The position numbers and the translations under genes are program-made. Under the pieces are notes generated by a model, which saw only the letters and a program-made list of their open reading frames with translations, was not told the DNA's origin and made no database searches. From Hirundichthys speculiger (lineage: Eukaryota > Chordata > Actinopteri > Beloniformes > Exocoetidae), in contig JAGFBZ010000371.1 of NCBI GenBank assembly GCA_018398805.1, positions 742,001-806,000 on the forward strand: DNA of 64,000 nt, given 5' to 3'. Shown here piece by piece: positions 24,241-35,620 of this stretch. The first letter of the stretch is position 1; every line of letters starts with the position of its first letter.

Positions 24241-25026
24241 TTCCGAGGTCTTCGGAACAACCCGACAACCCGAAAACCCGAGGTTCTGATTCGACCCGAA
24301 TCGGGTCTCGGGTCCATTCAAAAGACGTGACTCCGGGTTCGGGTTGGAATCGGTACAGTTAGTCTCGGGTCCGGTCGGTGCTCTCTGACAGGCTGGGTTC
24401 GCGTTTACTGAAGAGAGGTAACGATATTGGTGGTGGCAGCTAATGTCAGGACTCGGGGCAGTTTAATTAATTATTCATTAACGTGGCGTATTTGTCATGA
24501 AACCATCGTGTTGCCGTAGCGTGTTATTAGCGTGTTATTAGCGGTTTGCCCGGCAGCTGTAAAGCACAACGGATCACCAACATGACAACGTTTGGATGAG
24601 AGAACATGTTCACGACACGTCCTGACTGGTGTAGGCTATTAGCGTTAGCAGTTGCTACCAATAGCATCTGTATCCACAAAGAAAATAACGACGTGGATTT
24701 ATTGTTGTTTCCATCACGTAGCCTATGTAGCAACTGAACCGGTAGAAGAAGACAACTTTAGGTAAGAAAATCAAGTTTTATTCAACGCTAGACAACTTTA
24801 ACATGAGCAACTATGGGCTGGATTGTCTCGGTTCTATTCAGGTAACTTGGTTCGGTTCGTGGTCGGAAACTAAAGACTCGGGTCGGGTCACTTCCGGGTC
24901 CAAATATTGCGGGTCCATTTGAGTTTCGGACCCCCGGACTTATGATAATAGCTTGGGTCGGGTCGGTTTCGGGTCGAATTTTCACAGGTCCATATGGGTT
25001 TAGGTCTATGAAAGTGAAGACCTCTA
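24241..25026 (-). mobile_element. hAT-like element, AGAGGTCTTC family, copy 1
   Basis: It is the near full-length inverted counterpart of 42170-42929. The left end reads CGAGGTCTTCGGAACAACCC and the right end GTGAAGACCTCTA. The subterminal regions are rich in CGGGTC/GACCCG words, and the middle contains GCTATTAGCGTTAGCAG and TTGCTACCAATAGCATC. No clear target duplication is readable at the left end, which is diverged. Confidence 0.8.
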
Positions 25027-26120
25027 CCGTGCACGCGTAGACCGTCGCTGCACAACCTGCATCTGCAACTGCAGGCTCATCATTGGTTCACGTGCAGTAG
25101 ACGACTGCACGCCAGCGGTTTCCACGCCGCCCTCAGCTGCGTCCACGCAGCCATCTACTTCATCAGTTCATCAAAAGAATTAATGATGAATGACACAGGT
25201 GTCGTTAAAAAGGTGAAATCAAAAGCAGCCGAGGCTCTAAGATGAAGTGCACGAAGCAAACGTGGAGAATGTGATGGAGTTTGTTCGCGTCTGAGAGGCA
25301 GAACCGGGCCTTTCGCTAAGAGAAGGAATGATCCGGAGAGGACAGGGGGAGAAGCAGGAAGAGCGTCCCGTCTTTGGGAGCGGGACGACCCATGTGACTC
25401 TGCCTGGCCCTCTTTGTGTTTCCCACACAGTCTGACATGACCGGAGCTATATCCACACCATCACCCTCCCCCCATGATTCATAGCTCCGTGAAGGGCACC
25501 GTGTTTGCTTATAGTACCGCCAGCTGCACATGGCATCACCGCGTATCATCCTTTTTCTGTACAGAAACTGCTTAAAATACATCGGCCCCGCCCTCCTTTT
25601 ACTCCAGACTGACAGGACGCCGTGAAGCCCAGAACTGGAGGACTGTGGGAATATTTTGGGCAACGGGGGCTCATTATGAAAAACTACCGACTCTAAATGT
25701 CGAGAGCACGGGAAGAGGTGCGCATGGCGTAGATGTGAAGCACACACGCGTGTGCATAGAACCAACTAATAGATGGCAAGAAGTAGTTTCAAACATTTCC
25801 CTTTTTTTTTACAGTATTTTTTTTAAGAAATTTAATTAGTTAATAGTAATAGTTAATGTAATAATTGCTTTCCGTATCATCTTCAGGGTTGTTGAAGGTG
25901 GCGGTGAGGCTGGTACACCGGCGTGAAAATACCAGCGTATCTTATATCAGGATTCAGGTGATGAATGTAAAAACCGGAACTTTGTTTCAGTAAAACAGAT
26001 GTTATTATGTGAAGAAAACTGAGGTCCTTTGGTGAAGAAAAATAATGATTAAAGTGACCAGGGACCAGAGTTGCTGTTTATTACAGGACAAAGATCTAAA
26101 TTATTTACAATTACAAACAA
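25027..26120. other. No gene or classifiable repeat
   Basis: Moderately GC-rich single-copy-looking DNA. The minus open frame 25316-25765 (149 codons) is the longest here. It has no recognisable domain and overlaps other frames, so it is not accepted. Confidence 0.45.
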
Positions 26121-26543
26121 GAAAAGTACTCGGAGAGCGCAGACCTCCGCCAAGTGCAACAATTCCCCATATAGCCATTTACAGATTGCTATAAAATCAG
26201 CATTCTGGATCAGATCCAGATCAGATCCGGATCAGATCTGGATCAGCCTTTGAAATTTGATAAAGGTTCCCATTGTCAATCCCTAAATCAAATTTCATGA
26301 CTTTTGGGCAATAATTAACGGAGATATTGAGAAACAAAATTTTCGGCCCCATTGACCGCAATGTTATCGAAAATTTGAAAGTGATCCAGAATCCAGGATT
26401 TCTTCTGGATCACACCCAAAAGGAAATCATTCCTTCCTTTTCACATTTCTGACAACTCCTGAAAATTTCATCAAAATCCATCCAGAACTTTTTGAGTTAT
26501 CTTGAATAGAGACAGAAAAAACACAACCTCCTTGGCGGAGGTA
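26121..26543 (-). repeat. CCTCCGCC interspersed repeat, copy 2
   Basis: This copy is inverted relative to 12190-12687: it starts GAAAAGTACTCGGAGAGCGC and ends CCTCCTTGGCGGAGGTAAC. It is nearly complete and retains the GATCCAGATCAGATCCGGATC-like block, TTGGGCAATAATTAACGG and TCTGACAACTCCTGAAAA. No flanking duplication is evident. Confidence 0.8.
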
Positions 26544-26855
26544 ACAAATTCGTGACCAGCACATTTCAATAAGACCAAGTAATAACAAAAAAAAAATTAG
26601 ATCTCTGACCTTTGATGAGCTGAAGAGAAAACATCAATGCGTACAGAAGAAAAGTGTGTTTCCTCAACACGGCTGAATTTTTTTGTTGTTTTTGTTTTTT
26701 GATAAGACGTTGCTGTAAGTGCTCACTGAAGATGTCTGAAATCTGAGCAGGAAGACTCGAGGAGGGAGCAAAGACGGTGTAATCTGGGACATTACTGTGA
26801 AGTAGCGTGTCTGCACCCCCGCTGTTTAGCTGTCAGCTTCATCTTGTCTGCTGAG

Positions 26856-27887
26856 TAGGAGTGTGAAAAAAATCGATTTGGCAATATAACGCGATTTTTG
26901 GCCACCCAATTTAATGTAAAAATTTCAGCTCCTAATATCGATTTGTTTAGGAAAATTCATGTATTCATGTATTAGACACATTGTGAATACAGTGATCTCT
27001 TATTTTTCGTGGTTAATAGAGACCGGCGCCCCTCCGCAAAAATCAATATTTCGTGAACGGGAGCCGGAGCCCCCCGAGTTTAAATAATATGTTTAAAACC
27101 CGCAAAAAAGTAGCGAGGCACTGCAGCGAAACAAGACAAAGGCTCAACTGTGGTCTTTCTGTTTCCTTCACAGCCTCTGGTCTCTGAACCGTAGTAAACA
27201 AACTTCTGGTATTGTGCTATTTTTGGCTCGTAATTAGTGGGTAACACGCTAACAACAAGCACTTTATTCTGGCACTGCAGGAACTTGTAACATCAAACAG
27301 GTTGTATTGTTGGGCTCCTGTCGGTTAACAGAGAATGTAAATCTATACACGCTGGGCTGCTGTTGATGCTCACTACACTTTTCATCTAACCCCGTTTTTG
27401 TTCTGCCGTCCCACGACACACACACTACATTACCCATAAGGCCACACCATTACCCATAAGGCCACCTTCTTAAAGGGGCCAGGCTGGCTCACAACATTTC
27501 TTCACTGTGAGAGAACGCGCACAACATCCTGTGATGTTTCCGCAATTATTTCTTGATTCTTTTATTATAATATATATTTTTGAAAAATCCGCGAATAACT
27601 AAAACCGTGGAACTTAAAGCACGAATTGGCGAGGGATCACTGTACTTAAATGTGCACAAACACTAATAATAAACAATAAATAGGTTGTTTTGATAATAGT
27701 TTTGACTCAATTTGTCCTCTGAATGATCAATATCATCTGATGAACATATACAGCAACTTGATTTTTCATTTCTACTTTTAATTTTGATATTAACTGGGTA
27801 GAATATCGCAATATATCATGATAATATCACATCGTGACCCAAGTATCATGATACATATCGTATTGCGAGGTCCTTTCCAATACTCAC
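26856..27887. mobile_element. hAT-like MITE, TAGGGGTG family, copy 2, split
   Basis: The left end TAGGAGTGTGAAAAAAATCG and the right part CAATACTCAC match the family end to end, but about five terminal bases at the right seem deleted. The flanks CTGCTGAG and CTGTTGAC match at 6 of 8 positions if the deletion is allowed. The orientation is opposite to 8692-9001. A 653-bp TA-flanked element occupies 26990-27642. Confidence 0.8.
26990..27642. mobile_element. Tc1/mariner-superfamily (pogo-like) MITE
   Basis: The ends CAGTGATCTCTTATTTTTCG and, in reverse complement, CAGTGATCCCTCGCCAATTC are inverted repeats flanked by TA (26988-26989 and 27643-27644). Inner subterminal copies include TTCGTGGTTA and CCGTGG. 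CAGTGATCCCTCG is a common terminus of pogo/Tigger-like elements in vertebrates. There is no transposase frame. Confidence 0.82.
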
Positions 27888-28599
27888 CTGTTGACCTAAA
27901 TCCCCTCTGCTCTGTAATAAATGCTGGATGCAACAGGCCAGATGTCTTTTACGTCTTATTTACCACCGTGCTTGGACAGTAAACATCAAAAACACACATT
28001 TTAACTACAAAACATTTTCTAACAGTGTGATGAAGCGTCTTGGGTTAACTGTTACTGATGCCGCTGGCCAGTTAGCGCTGATGTAACGGCTCAGATGTCA
28101 AAAACCTGCCATCCGCTGACCTTTTGTTCACAAACGGAGCAGGCGCAGCCTCGTGAGCGTCGTCACCTCCGCCGTGCCAAGCTGACATGGAATCTTGGCA
28201 AAATCTGTCCCCTGTGGTCCCGTACTCCCCCAGGAACCCCCGAGAACACGGACCCAGCCCGGTTCCCATCTGCTTGGGCCGCAAACAGCACCAGACAAAA
28301 TATGTCGCGCAGCGCTGCCAAAGGGGGGGGGCCGGCCGCTTTAAAGTCGCTCTTTAACGGCGACTGCTGCCGCCGCAGCTGCTGTCCGGCGGGGGGGCGG
28401 GGCCTGCGGTCGCTATCCCAGAATGTGCAGGGGGCTTTCCCCGCGGCCCGGGCAGCTATTTCCATCCGCTTTCCTCCCCGCCGTCACACCAGCGGTTCGC
28501 CTGGGAGCCCCTCCATCTGGCACCGACCCAGAAGCATTTTGTTTTGCTTTACAAAATAAAAAAAAAACATTGCTGGCCGTCACTTAGTCTTCAGTGAGA
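27888..28599. other. GC-rich segment without a supported gene
   Basis: About 28100-28550 is strongly GC-rich with G and C runs (for example near 28324 and 28391). A 154-codon plus frame (28095-28559) and a 100-codon minus frame (28163-28465) coexist. I recognise neither and see no splice-bounded structure. A conserved regulatory element is possible but cannot be assessed here. Confidence 0.4.
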
Positions 28600-28669
28600 T
28601 AGGGTTAGGGGTTAGGGTTAGGGGTTTGGGTTAGGGGTTAGGGGTTAGGGGGTTAGGGGTTAGGGTTAG
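28600..28669 (+). repeat. Interstitial telomere-like tract (G-rich strand)
   Basis: Roughly ten imperfect TTAGGG/TTAGGGG units in tandem, one with a TTTGGG change. The vertebrate telomere motif lies on the plus strand. A shorter tract in the opposite orientation lies at 29869-29888. Confidence 0.9.
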
Positions 28670-30469
28670 AGACTGGAACCAAGTAAACAGACAGTGTGAA
28701 GGGTCACCCAGAGCCGTCCGACATCACTTCAGGAATTAATCTGATTTGTGTGTCCCCGGCCTCTCGGCCCGTGTGACACAAACATGGGATTTCCCATACA
28801 TCCGCCTACGACAGCAGCGGGTCCGATATGGGAATAGCGACGTCCTTTACAAGTCACAGAATGTTACAGAATATTTTCAGATTTGTGTGAACTGGCTCGG
28901 CCCGGAGCCCCGTCATCTGTGATAAAGGTCGTTTCTCATGTAATTTTTAATAAAGCAACAGCGGCGTCGCTGGAATGCAGAGTCGAGACCGTCCTGTCTT
29001 CCCGGCTCTGTTAGCTTCTTGGCTTCGGCCGAATGTTGTCGTCTCCACGCTCCAAATTGTGACATGCATCAAATCTTAAATCCCTCCGAGGAGGCTTCTA
29101 TTGCCGTTCCAACAAATCATAGTATTATGTCACTTTAGCTTTTCAGATCGGCGAATCCGGTGCCTGACGGCGGGCCAGACCGCAGCTCCGCTTCCAGCCG
29201 AGCCCCTCGGAGATGCACGCGTTCGCACGACCGCACGCACGGACCGGAGGGGGGAGGGGAGGTGGAGGGGGGTGAGCTGATGTGAAACGAAACTCCGAGG
29301 CAGCAAACCAAGAGACGGAGAGCGGCGGGTCAGCTGGAGACAGAAGAAGAAGTCATAAAATCCAGCAGCGCAGAGGTCCAGCGGTGACGCCAGCAGAACC
29401 CGCTGGAAGTATTTTCAGTTTAGGAACACGGCGTGATTCAGCGCTCTGCCTTTGGTCCTCTTGGGGGTCCGGGGATGGGAGAGGAGGAATACGGGATGCT
29501 GTGTTCCCAGCCCCAGATCCGGGGCAGAAAACCTCCCCTGCATTTCTTGGCGCTCCTCGCTGATACAGTAAGTGTGTCTGGCAACCCCCCACTCCCCCCC
29601 CACCCCCCCCCCCCCACCCCGACAGACCCCAGAACTGGAGGCCACAGCATGTCTCGTCTTTGTTATGGGGAGGAGGACGCTGACCTTGAATCGTGGCTCT
29701 GCTAGTCAGACGAGGACGGAGCCAAGAGGAGCACAGAAAAGTGAAGATATTAGTCGTTTTAGTCACTTTTTTAACTGACTGTTGTGAAAAGAAACTTTTT
29801 TATTTGCGGTCACATGAGCCAGAAGCATCTGGTGCTACATCCATTCACACGTGTTCTCGTCCCCTGTCTAACCCTAACCCTAACCCTGGCGTTAGTAACG
29901 GAGACGACGGCTTCGCCGGGCAAACTCGCAGTCCATTCCTGACATTTTTGCCTCCCTGTTTTTGGTCGCGATGACGGAAACGGTCCAGTCAAAACTATCG
30001 GGCTTCTGCTGCAACAGAACAAGGCCAGAGGTTCAGGACTGGCCAGATGTGGCGGCACAGCCCGAGAAAAAGCTGCTTCTTCAGGTAAACGCTCAAAGCA
30101 GCCGCCTCCTTTAGCAGAAATAATATATAAATTTATATATCCCATCAGAATCTGATCTTTCTGACTCATCTATAAGAATAAAACCTACATAAACAGACCA
30201 AAGCGAAGCTGAACTGCTTTGTTACGTGCTGCAAAGTTTCGGGTCGTACGTCGGTGTGGCTGTCGGCTGTCCAGGTGGGCCCCAATCTGGACTAAAGGTG
30301 GGCTACCTGGGTACCGTGGATGTGGATGCCCTGATGGATGTGAGAAAAGACGTGGGCCGAGAAAGAGGCAAACGGCAGTTTCAGTCACATATTTAGAAAT
30401 GAACCACTCGGACTCGTCCTGATGTCCAGGTAGAGTCCAGTCAGAGTCCGGATGAGCAAACGCAGGTGA
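28670..30469. other. GC-rich interval, homopolymer C tract, no supported gene
   Basis: C-dominated runs at about 29586-29622 create proline/glycine-rich spurious frames on both strands (up to 137 codons). Purine-rich GGGGAGG words occur at about 29250-29275. No exon evidence was found. Confidence 0.4.
29869..29888 (-). repeat. Short telomere-like tract (C-rich strand)
   Basis: Three consecutive TAACCC units on the plus strand, so the telomere motif lies on the minus strand, opposite to the 28600-28669 tract. Confidence 0.75.
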
Positions 30470-30477
30470 CCCTAACC

Positions 30478-30789
30478 CAGTCCTTCTCAAATAGTGGGGC
30501 GGGACCCCTTGGGGGGGCGCTGTGCGATGCCAGGGGGGGCGCGTGTGACCCCGGGGAACATGTTTTTTTTTTTTTTTTTTGCAGTACTGGAATAAAGTGT
30601 AATTGCACACATACTCCAGTAGGGGGCAGTGGTGCTCTCATTGTCCGAGTGGGTTGAGGGAATATTAGCTTTTTTACAGTAATTTTATAGACAAATTATA
30701 CTATTTATCGTCGCGGTGGGGAGGAGGGGGGCCGCGAAATGTTTTCTTCTTCCTAGGGGGGCGCAGCAGAAAATAATTGAGAAGCACTG
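30478..30789. mobile_element. hAT MITE with perfect TSD
   Basis: The left end CAGTCCTTCTCAAATAGTGG and right end (reverse complement CAGTGCTTCTCAATTATTTT) are hAT-type inverted repeats. The flanks are identical 8-mers CCCTAACC (30470-30477 and 30790-30797). At 312 bp it contains GGGGGGGCGC near both ends and a long T run, with no coding remnant. Confidence 0.93.
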
Positions 30790-30838
30790 CCCTAACCCAT
30801 GTGGGGGGTGTTTTCCAGCCGTCTTTGAGCTCGGGAAC

Positions 30839-31197
30839 CAGGGGTGAGTATTGGCAAGGACCTCGCGATACGATATGTATCATGGTACTTGGGTGCGATA
30901 TTATCGCGATATCGTGATGTCACGATATATTGCGATATTCTACCCAGTTAATATCAAAATTAAAAGAAGAGATGAAAAATCAAGTTGCTGTATATGTTCA
31001 TCAGATGATATTGATCATTCAGAGGACAAATTGAGTCACAACTATTTGCTTCAAAACAACCTATTTATTGTTTATTATTAGTGTTTTTTTTTTTTAAATC
31101 GAAAAAAAATCGATATTAGGAGCTGAAAAATCGATATTATATTGGGCGGCCGAAAATCGCGATATATTGCCAAATCGATTTTTTTTCACAACCCTTA
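30839..31197. mobile_element. hAT-like MITE, TAGGGGTG family, copy 3
   Basis: It begins CAGGGGTGAGTATTGGCAAG and ends CACAACCCTTA, in the same orientation as 8692-9001. The flanks TCGGGAAC (30831-30838) and CTGGGAAC (31198-31205) match at 6 of 8 positions. Positions 31033-31052 preserve the empty site corresponding to the insertion carried by copy 4 at 62899. Confidence 0.85.
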
Positions 31198-31205
31198 CTG
31201 GGAAC

Positions 31206-32850
31206 TGCCAACAGAGGAATCTCCCAGTAGAAGCCGTTGCTGTTTTTGTGTTGCAGGATCCACCTCCATGGGTGGTTTCAATCCCAGCTGGAAACCAAAA
31301 CAAATATAAACATTTCTAGAGGTTTTATGGCTGTTCACTGTCAAAAAATAAAAAAGAATCTATCTAGAGACATCTATCTATCTAGAGATCATGGATCTGC
31401 TGAAAATCAAATCTGAGTCACATTTACTGGATTTCCTCATAAATAAATCAATAAATGGATTTTTCAGTCCAAATGTATTCAGCTCCTCTCATTTTAAGAA
31501 AATATGAATAAAACTAATGAAATTAAAGTTAAACACTGTAACACTTAAACACAAGACAATCACCAAAAAGATAAAAGTAGTAAATTCTTATTTAAATTAT
31601 ACATTATAAAGGCTTAAAGCGTCTTCAGTATTAATGAGGTATTAATAGATTTAAGACAAACTGATAACAGTTGATTTTTTTTTTAACTCTAATAATCGAG
31701 GGCCGAGGTAAACTGTAACCACAACGTCAGTATTTGTGGACGACGCTCGCTCTGATTACGGGTCAAAGAGTCGGAATGAACCCGGACCAGAATATTTCCG
31801 TCTCCTTAGAGAAACGTCTGCAGATGCGGCGACCGATCAGAGTAATTAATAATCTGACATCATGTGATCAGTGGAGCTGGCAGCAGAAGCAGCTACACAG
31901 CTGAGTCGACCTAAGAGGCTGTTCAGCGACGCCACTTCCTGGGAGACGCCATCCTTCCTGCGTCTGCTCGGCCTGAACAGTGGCGCCGGTTCTGTCTGTT
32001 TCTGGAGAAACTATTCATACTTTTGTGTAACGGTGAAACAAAAGCGCAGGGGGACCCAGAAACGGGACTTTCAGAGTTTTAGGCCAAAGCAGGGCGGGAC
32101 CACAGAGGCCCGACGAGGAGACGGTGAAGGAGGCTGCGGATCCTCGCGGGGCGGAGGAAGGATTAAAGCGGACAGCTCTGGACGGGCTCGTGGAGCGTGT
32201 GCGCCATAATTGAATTTCATGCTCGCTGCCCTCTTCTGAAGTCGTGTAGTAAAGCGATCACTTGAAAAGAAAGCTATTAGTCAAGCCCTGTGCTAAGCCG
32301 GGAGCCGTGTCGTAGGAAATCCAGGATTACCGAGGCGGCCGGCTTCGGCGTGCTCCGTCAAAACACGAATGTCACACGAAAAGCAGCGACAAAGGGACGG
32401 CAACGACGCGATAACGCCAACAGCGATCATTCGCTGTCTGCATGTGTGAACTCTTTTTATTCATTTATTTTATTTATGCATCTCTGTCCGTGTCCCTGCT
32501 GACAGACAGGAAGTCATGTTACAGGGACGTTTAAGGCTCCACCTGTGTTTCTACTCTCACCTGTGACCACAGAGAACGAGATAATGAACACAACTGGTCG
32601 ACCAGAACCTCCTTTGAAGGTTGGCTGGACCCTCCCTCAGAGATAAGCGGTGAGAAGCTCAGTCACCCGGCCGGACGTGGAGTAGAGTCGCTGCTCCTCC
32701 ACGTTGAGAGGAGCCAGATGTGCTGGCAGCTGGTTTGAAGTGTTTCAGGCTTGTCCGACAAGGAGGAGACGGTCTGAACATGTGATTTTCTTCCTGAATT
32801 ACTGTTCTCCAGCATGTTAGCGTCGTCTCTGATATAAGAGGAGCTTCAGA
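31206..32850. other. No gene or classifiable repeat
   Basis: A small ATCT/CTAG-rich patch lies at about 31360-31385. The 112-codon plus frame at 31871-32209 is basic and GC-rich with no domain I recognise. No repeat ends were found. Confidence 0.45.
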
Positions 32851-33142
32851 TACAGAGGAGGAAATAAGTATTTACCAGTTGTCATACTAAGAAATAAACG
32901 AACAGTCTCAGATTTTTACGGCAGCTTTATTTTAACAGTTATAGAAAGAATATTGAAAAAAAATGGAGAAAATTACATGAAATGAAAAATAAAAATTAAT
33001 TTGTAAGTCATTGAGGGATATAAGTATTTGATCCCTGACCAACCTTGACCAGTGTTGGCTCCCACAGACCACTGGCATACTCCTAATCTCACTAAAGTAA
33101 AGCCATCTGCCCACAGACTCAGTAATACTCCACCATCTCCAC

Positions 33143-34180
33143 TAGGGGTGCACGATAACTATCGGGCCGATAACAGGAAATTATGACGTTATTCCGATAG
33201 GTCCAACATCGCAACGAATAACCCCGATAACATTTATATTTTTGTCAACACAGCAGTGCCTCGCTCCCTCTGAGTCTTGAATAACCGGCAGTGAATGTTA
33301 TGTTCAAGTGACGTCGGCATAATCAGAAAAACGATTACTCAGTAAGGAAAATCAAGAATACCCCCTCATGCCAGAAAACAACTAGTTAACTCGGTCATAA
33401 TTTTGGTAGTTGCTAACTTGAATCGATATTCGCAGTATTTTCCCACATGTTACACAAAAAAAAATAGAAAAAAGTAGAAAAGGCTGAAATAGCGACTAGC
33501 AAACGAGGAAATGTCGGAATTTACGTTAGACCTTAATTGCAGCATGCATTGTTCTGATCACAACAAACATGGCAGTGCGGAAATTCGTTAAAGTTTCAGA
33601 AGAAGATAGTTTGGTGGTTATTTGTGACAAATCCTCCAAGCTTTAATACGTTAAACCCGATCGGCCACCTACAACATAACAATCGCTTCCATATAGTTTT
33701 GAAATTGTGCTAACGTGAGCTAACGGAAGCTAATGCTAACATGCACAATCCAGCAGGAGTCTCTCTTCTCCCTCATTCCTCTCATCTAAAGCTTCCATGA
33801 GATTAAAAAATAAAAACTACTGAACCTCATTTACTTTAATTAAAGGTATTAATTTAAATGGAACCACAAGTCAAAATCCTTTAAATGTTAATCTTTTTCA
33901 GTTAGTAATTCTGATGCATGTATTTCCATCAGTTCAAGGAGCCTTTATTTTTTATATCAGTCAGTAATGAACCTTATTTAAGTTGATGTGAGATATCAAA
34001 TATGTTTGTTTGATAGCTTTACGTTGTTCATTTAAAAAGTTAAAACTGTTTTTGATTTTGTTCATAGTATTGATGTAATGATCTTAGGTATATGTGTGTG
34101 TTATCGGTTATCGGCCTTTAGGAGCTGAAAGTTATCGGTTATCGGTATCGGTTTTAAAAAACAGTTATTGTGCATCCCTA
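33143..34180. mobile_element. hAT-like element nested in the Tc1 relic
   Basis: The ends TAGGGGTGCACGATAACTAT and, in reverse complement, TAGGGATGCACAATAACTGT are long inverted repeats with ATCGG/CCGAT-rich subterminal DNA. The flanks are a perfect 8-bp duplication ATCTCCAC (33135-33142 and 34181-34188). The 1038-bp interior holds no intact transposase frame. Confidence 0.93.
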
Positions 34181-34189
34181 ATCTCCACC

Positions 34190-34400
34190 ATGGGCAAGAC
34201 TAAAGAGCTGTCAAAAGATGTCAGGGACAAAGTTGTTGAACTCCACAAGGCTGGAATGGGCTACAAAACCATAAGAAGCTGAGTGAGAAGGTGACAACTG
34301 ATGGTGCAATTATTCATAAGTGGAAGAAGTACAACATGACTGTTAATCAACCTAGGCTGGAGGCTCCATGGAAGATATCACCTCCAAAATCAGCGGGGGA
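34190..34400 (+). pseudogene. Tc1-like transposase N-terminus, frameshifted
   Basis: The frame opens [20 protein letters not shown] and ends at a stop at 34280-34282. A shifted frame then continues with [20 protein letters not shown] and an ending like PWKISPP. This matches the paired-like helix-turn-helix DNA-binding half of fish Tc1 transposases. The DDE catalytic half is missing, because the coding sequence runs straight into the right terminal repeat. Confidence 0.85.
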
Positions 34401-34425
34401 TCAAATACTTATTTCCTCCACTGTA

Positions 34426-35620
34426 AGTGTGTCTTCCAGAGGAACTTCCATTTAAATAATTTTCTAAATCATTATTTTTAATTGTTAGGCTGACTGACGG
34501 GTATGGTGGCATTTTCTACTCAGAAAAATGGATCACACCGCCGAACGAGGATTAAAATCATTTGTCAAGCTTCACGTCGGGTTTGTTTGCTCCTGATTAT
34601 TCACGCATTATTGTTTGGTTTTTGTCTTTTTGGAGGGCGGCGGGGAGGTGGAGGGGAAACCCGACGCTGCCGTGAAGCGGAACGGTGCAGAATTGGTGAA
34701 AATAAACTTTTAGCTGGTACATTAATCAAAGAGGACTGTTGCTTTTGACTTTGCATTTTCCCAGAACCGACAGCAGAACAGATCATCCCCATACGTGGAA
34801 GTTTCCCTTCAGTGTCGGAGGGAAAAGGTTGAGTGACACCTTTCATGGTGAGAAGGTTGAGATTTTACCTTTCTGCTGTCGTGGAGGTTTCAGAGCAGAG
34901 ACGGGATGTGTTTTTATGCTAAAAAGCTTTTTAAAAAAAAAAGCTGTTTCGCAGTACAGTGACGCCGCTTTCTCTGTTTTTACAGTTAATCCAAATTTCA
35001 TGAAGCTGACAGGAGGTGAACTCTTTTTCTGACCCCGTCGTGACTCATTTTCACAGGAACTGCAGTCCCTCCTTTCTGACATTACCGGCCACATTCTTCC
35101 CGCTGTGTGTTTTGGTGAGACGAAAATGACCGACGTCTCTTTTCATTTTCTCTGTTATGTTAACTGACGAGGCTGCGTTGCATTTTATAACGACAAAAAA
35201 AAAAATCAAAGGTCAGTCGTTTGGAATGCATTGGTTTTCCTGCATGGGCCTGCTGTAGTATGTGATGGCGTCCTCATCTACGGATTATTGAACCCTCATA
35301 TTATCGCTTCAGCAAAAAGCTAACTGGTGTCGGTAGTTTTCACGGCTGGAGCCTTATTAGAAAAATGAGTTTGTGAGGTGAGGGGTTTTGATCGATAGAG
35401 GACACCAAAGCATTTTAAGTTCACCACTTCTTGCAATAACAAGTTTGCAAAAACAAAAAGAAATCTCTGAAAACATCCAATCCAGAGTAGCTGATCTACT
35501 TAATGCTGGAAAGATCCATTTAAAGCGCAGCTACTTCAATAGTCCATTTTTCAAATTGACCATTTCGTCTCAGTGTTGCTGCCTACATCTGTTTATGTAG
35601 TCACTTCATTCAGTCATTAG
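34426..35620. other. No gene or classifiable repeat
   Basis: Unremarkable sequence with a few A/T runs. Overlapping frames under 100 codons have no recognisable content. Confidence 0.45.

Larger units (their letters stand above)
32853..34423 (+). mobile_element. Tc1-like relic split by a hAT element
   Basis: The ends CAGAGGAGGAAATAAGTATT and, in reverse complement, CAGTGGAGGAAATAAGTATT are inverted repeats flanked by TA (32851-32852 and 34424-34425). Without the nested hAT (33143-34180) the element is about 525 bp. It joins the left end, a transposase N-terminus and the right end, so the catalytic domain has been deleted. Confidence 0.88.

Noticed and set aside
25316..25765. 149-codon minus frame
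   Set aside because: No recognisable motif and overlapping rival frames; accepted only as chance.
28095..28559. 154-codon plus frame in GC-rich DNA
   Set aside because: An overlapping minus frame is equally open, the composition explains both, and no family is recognisable.
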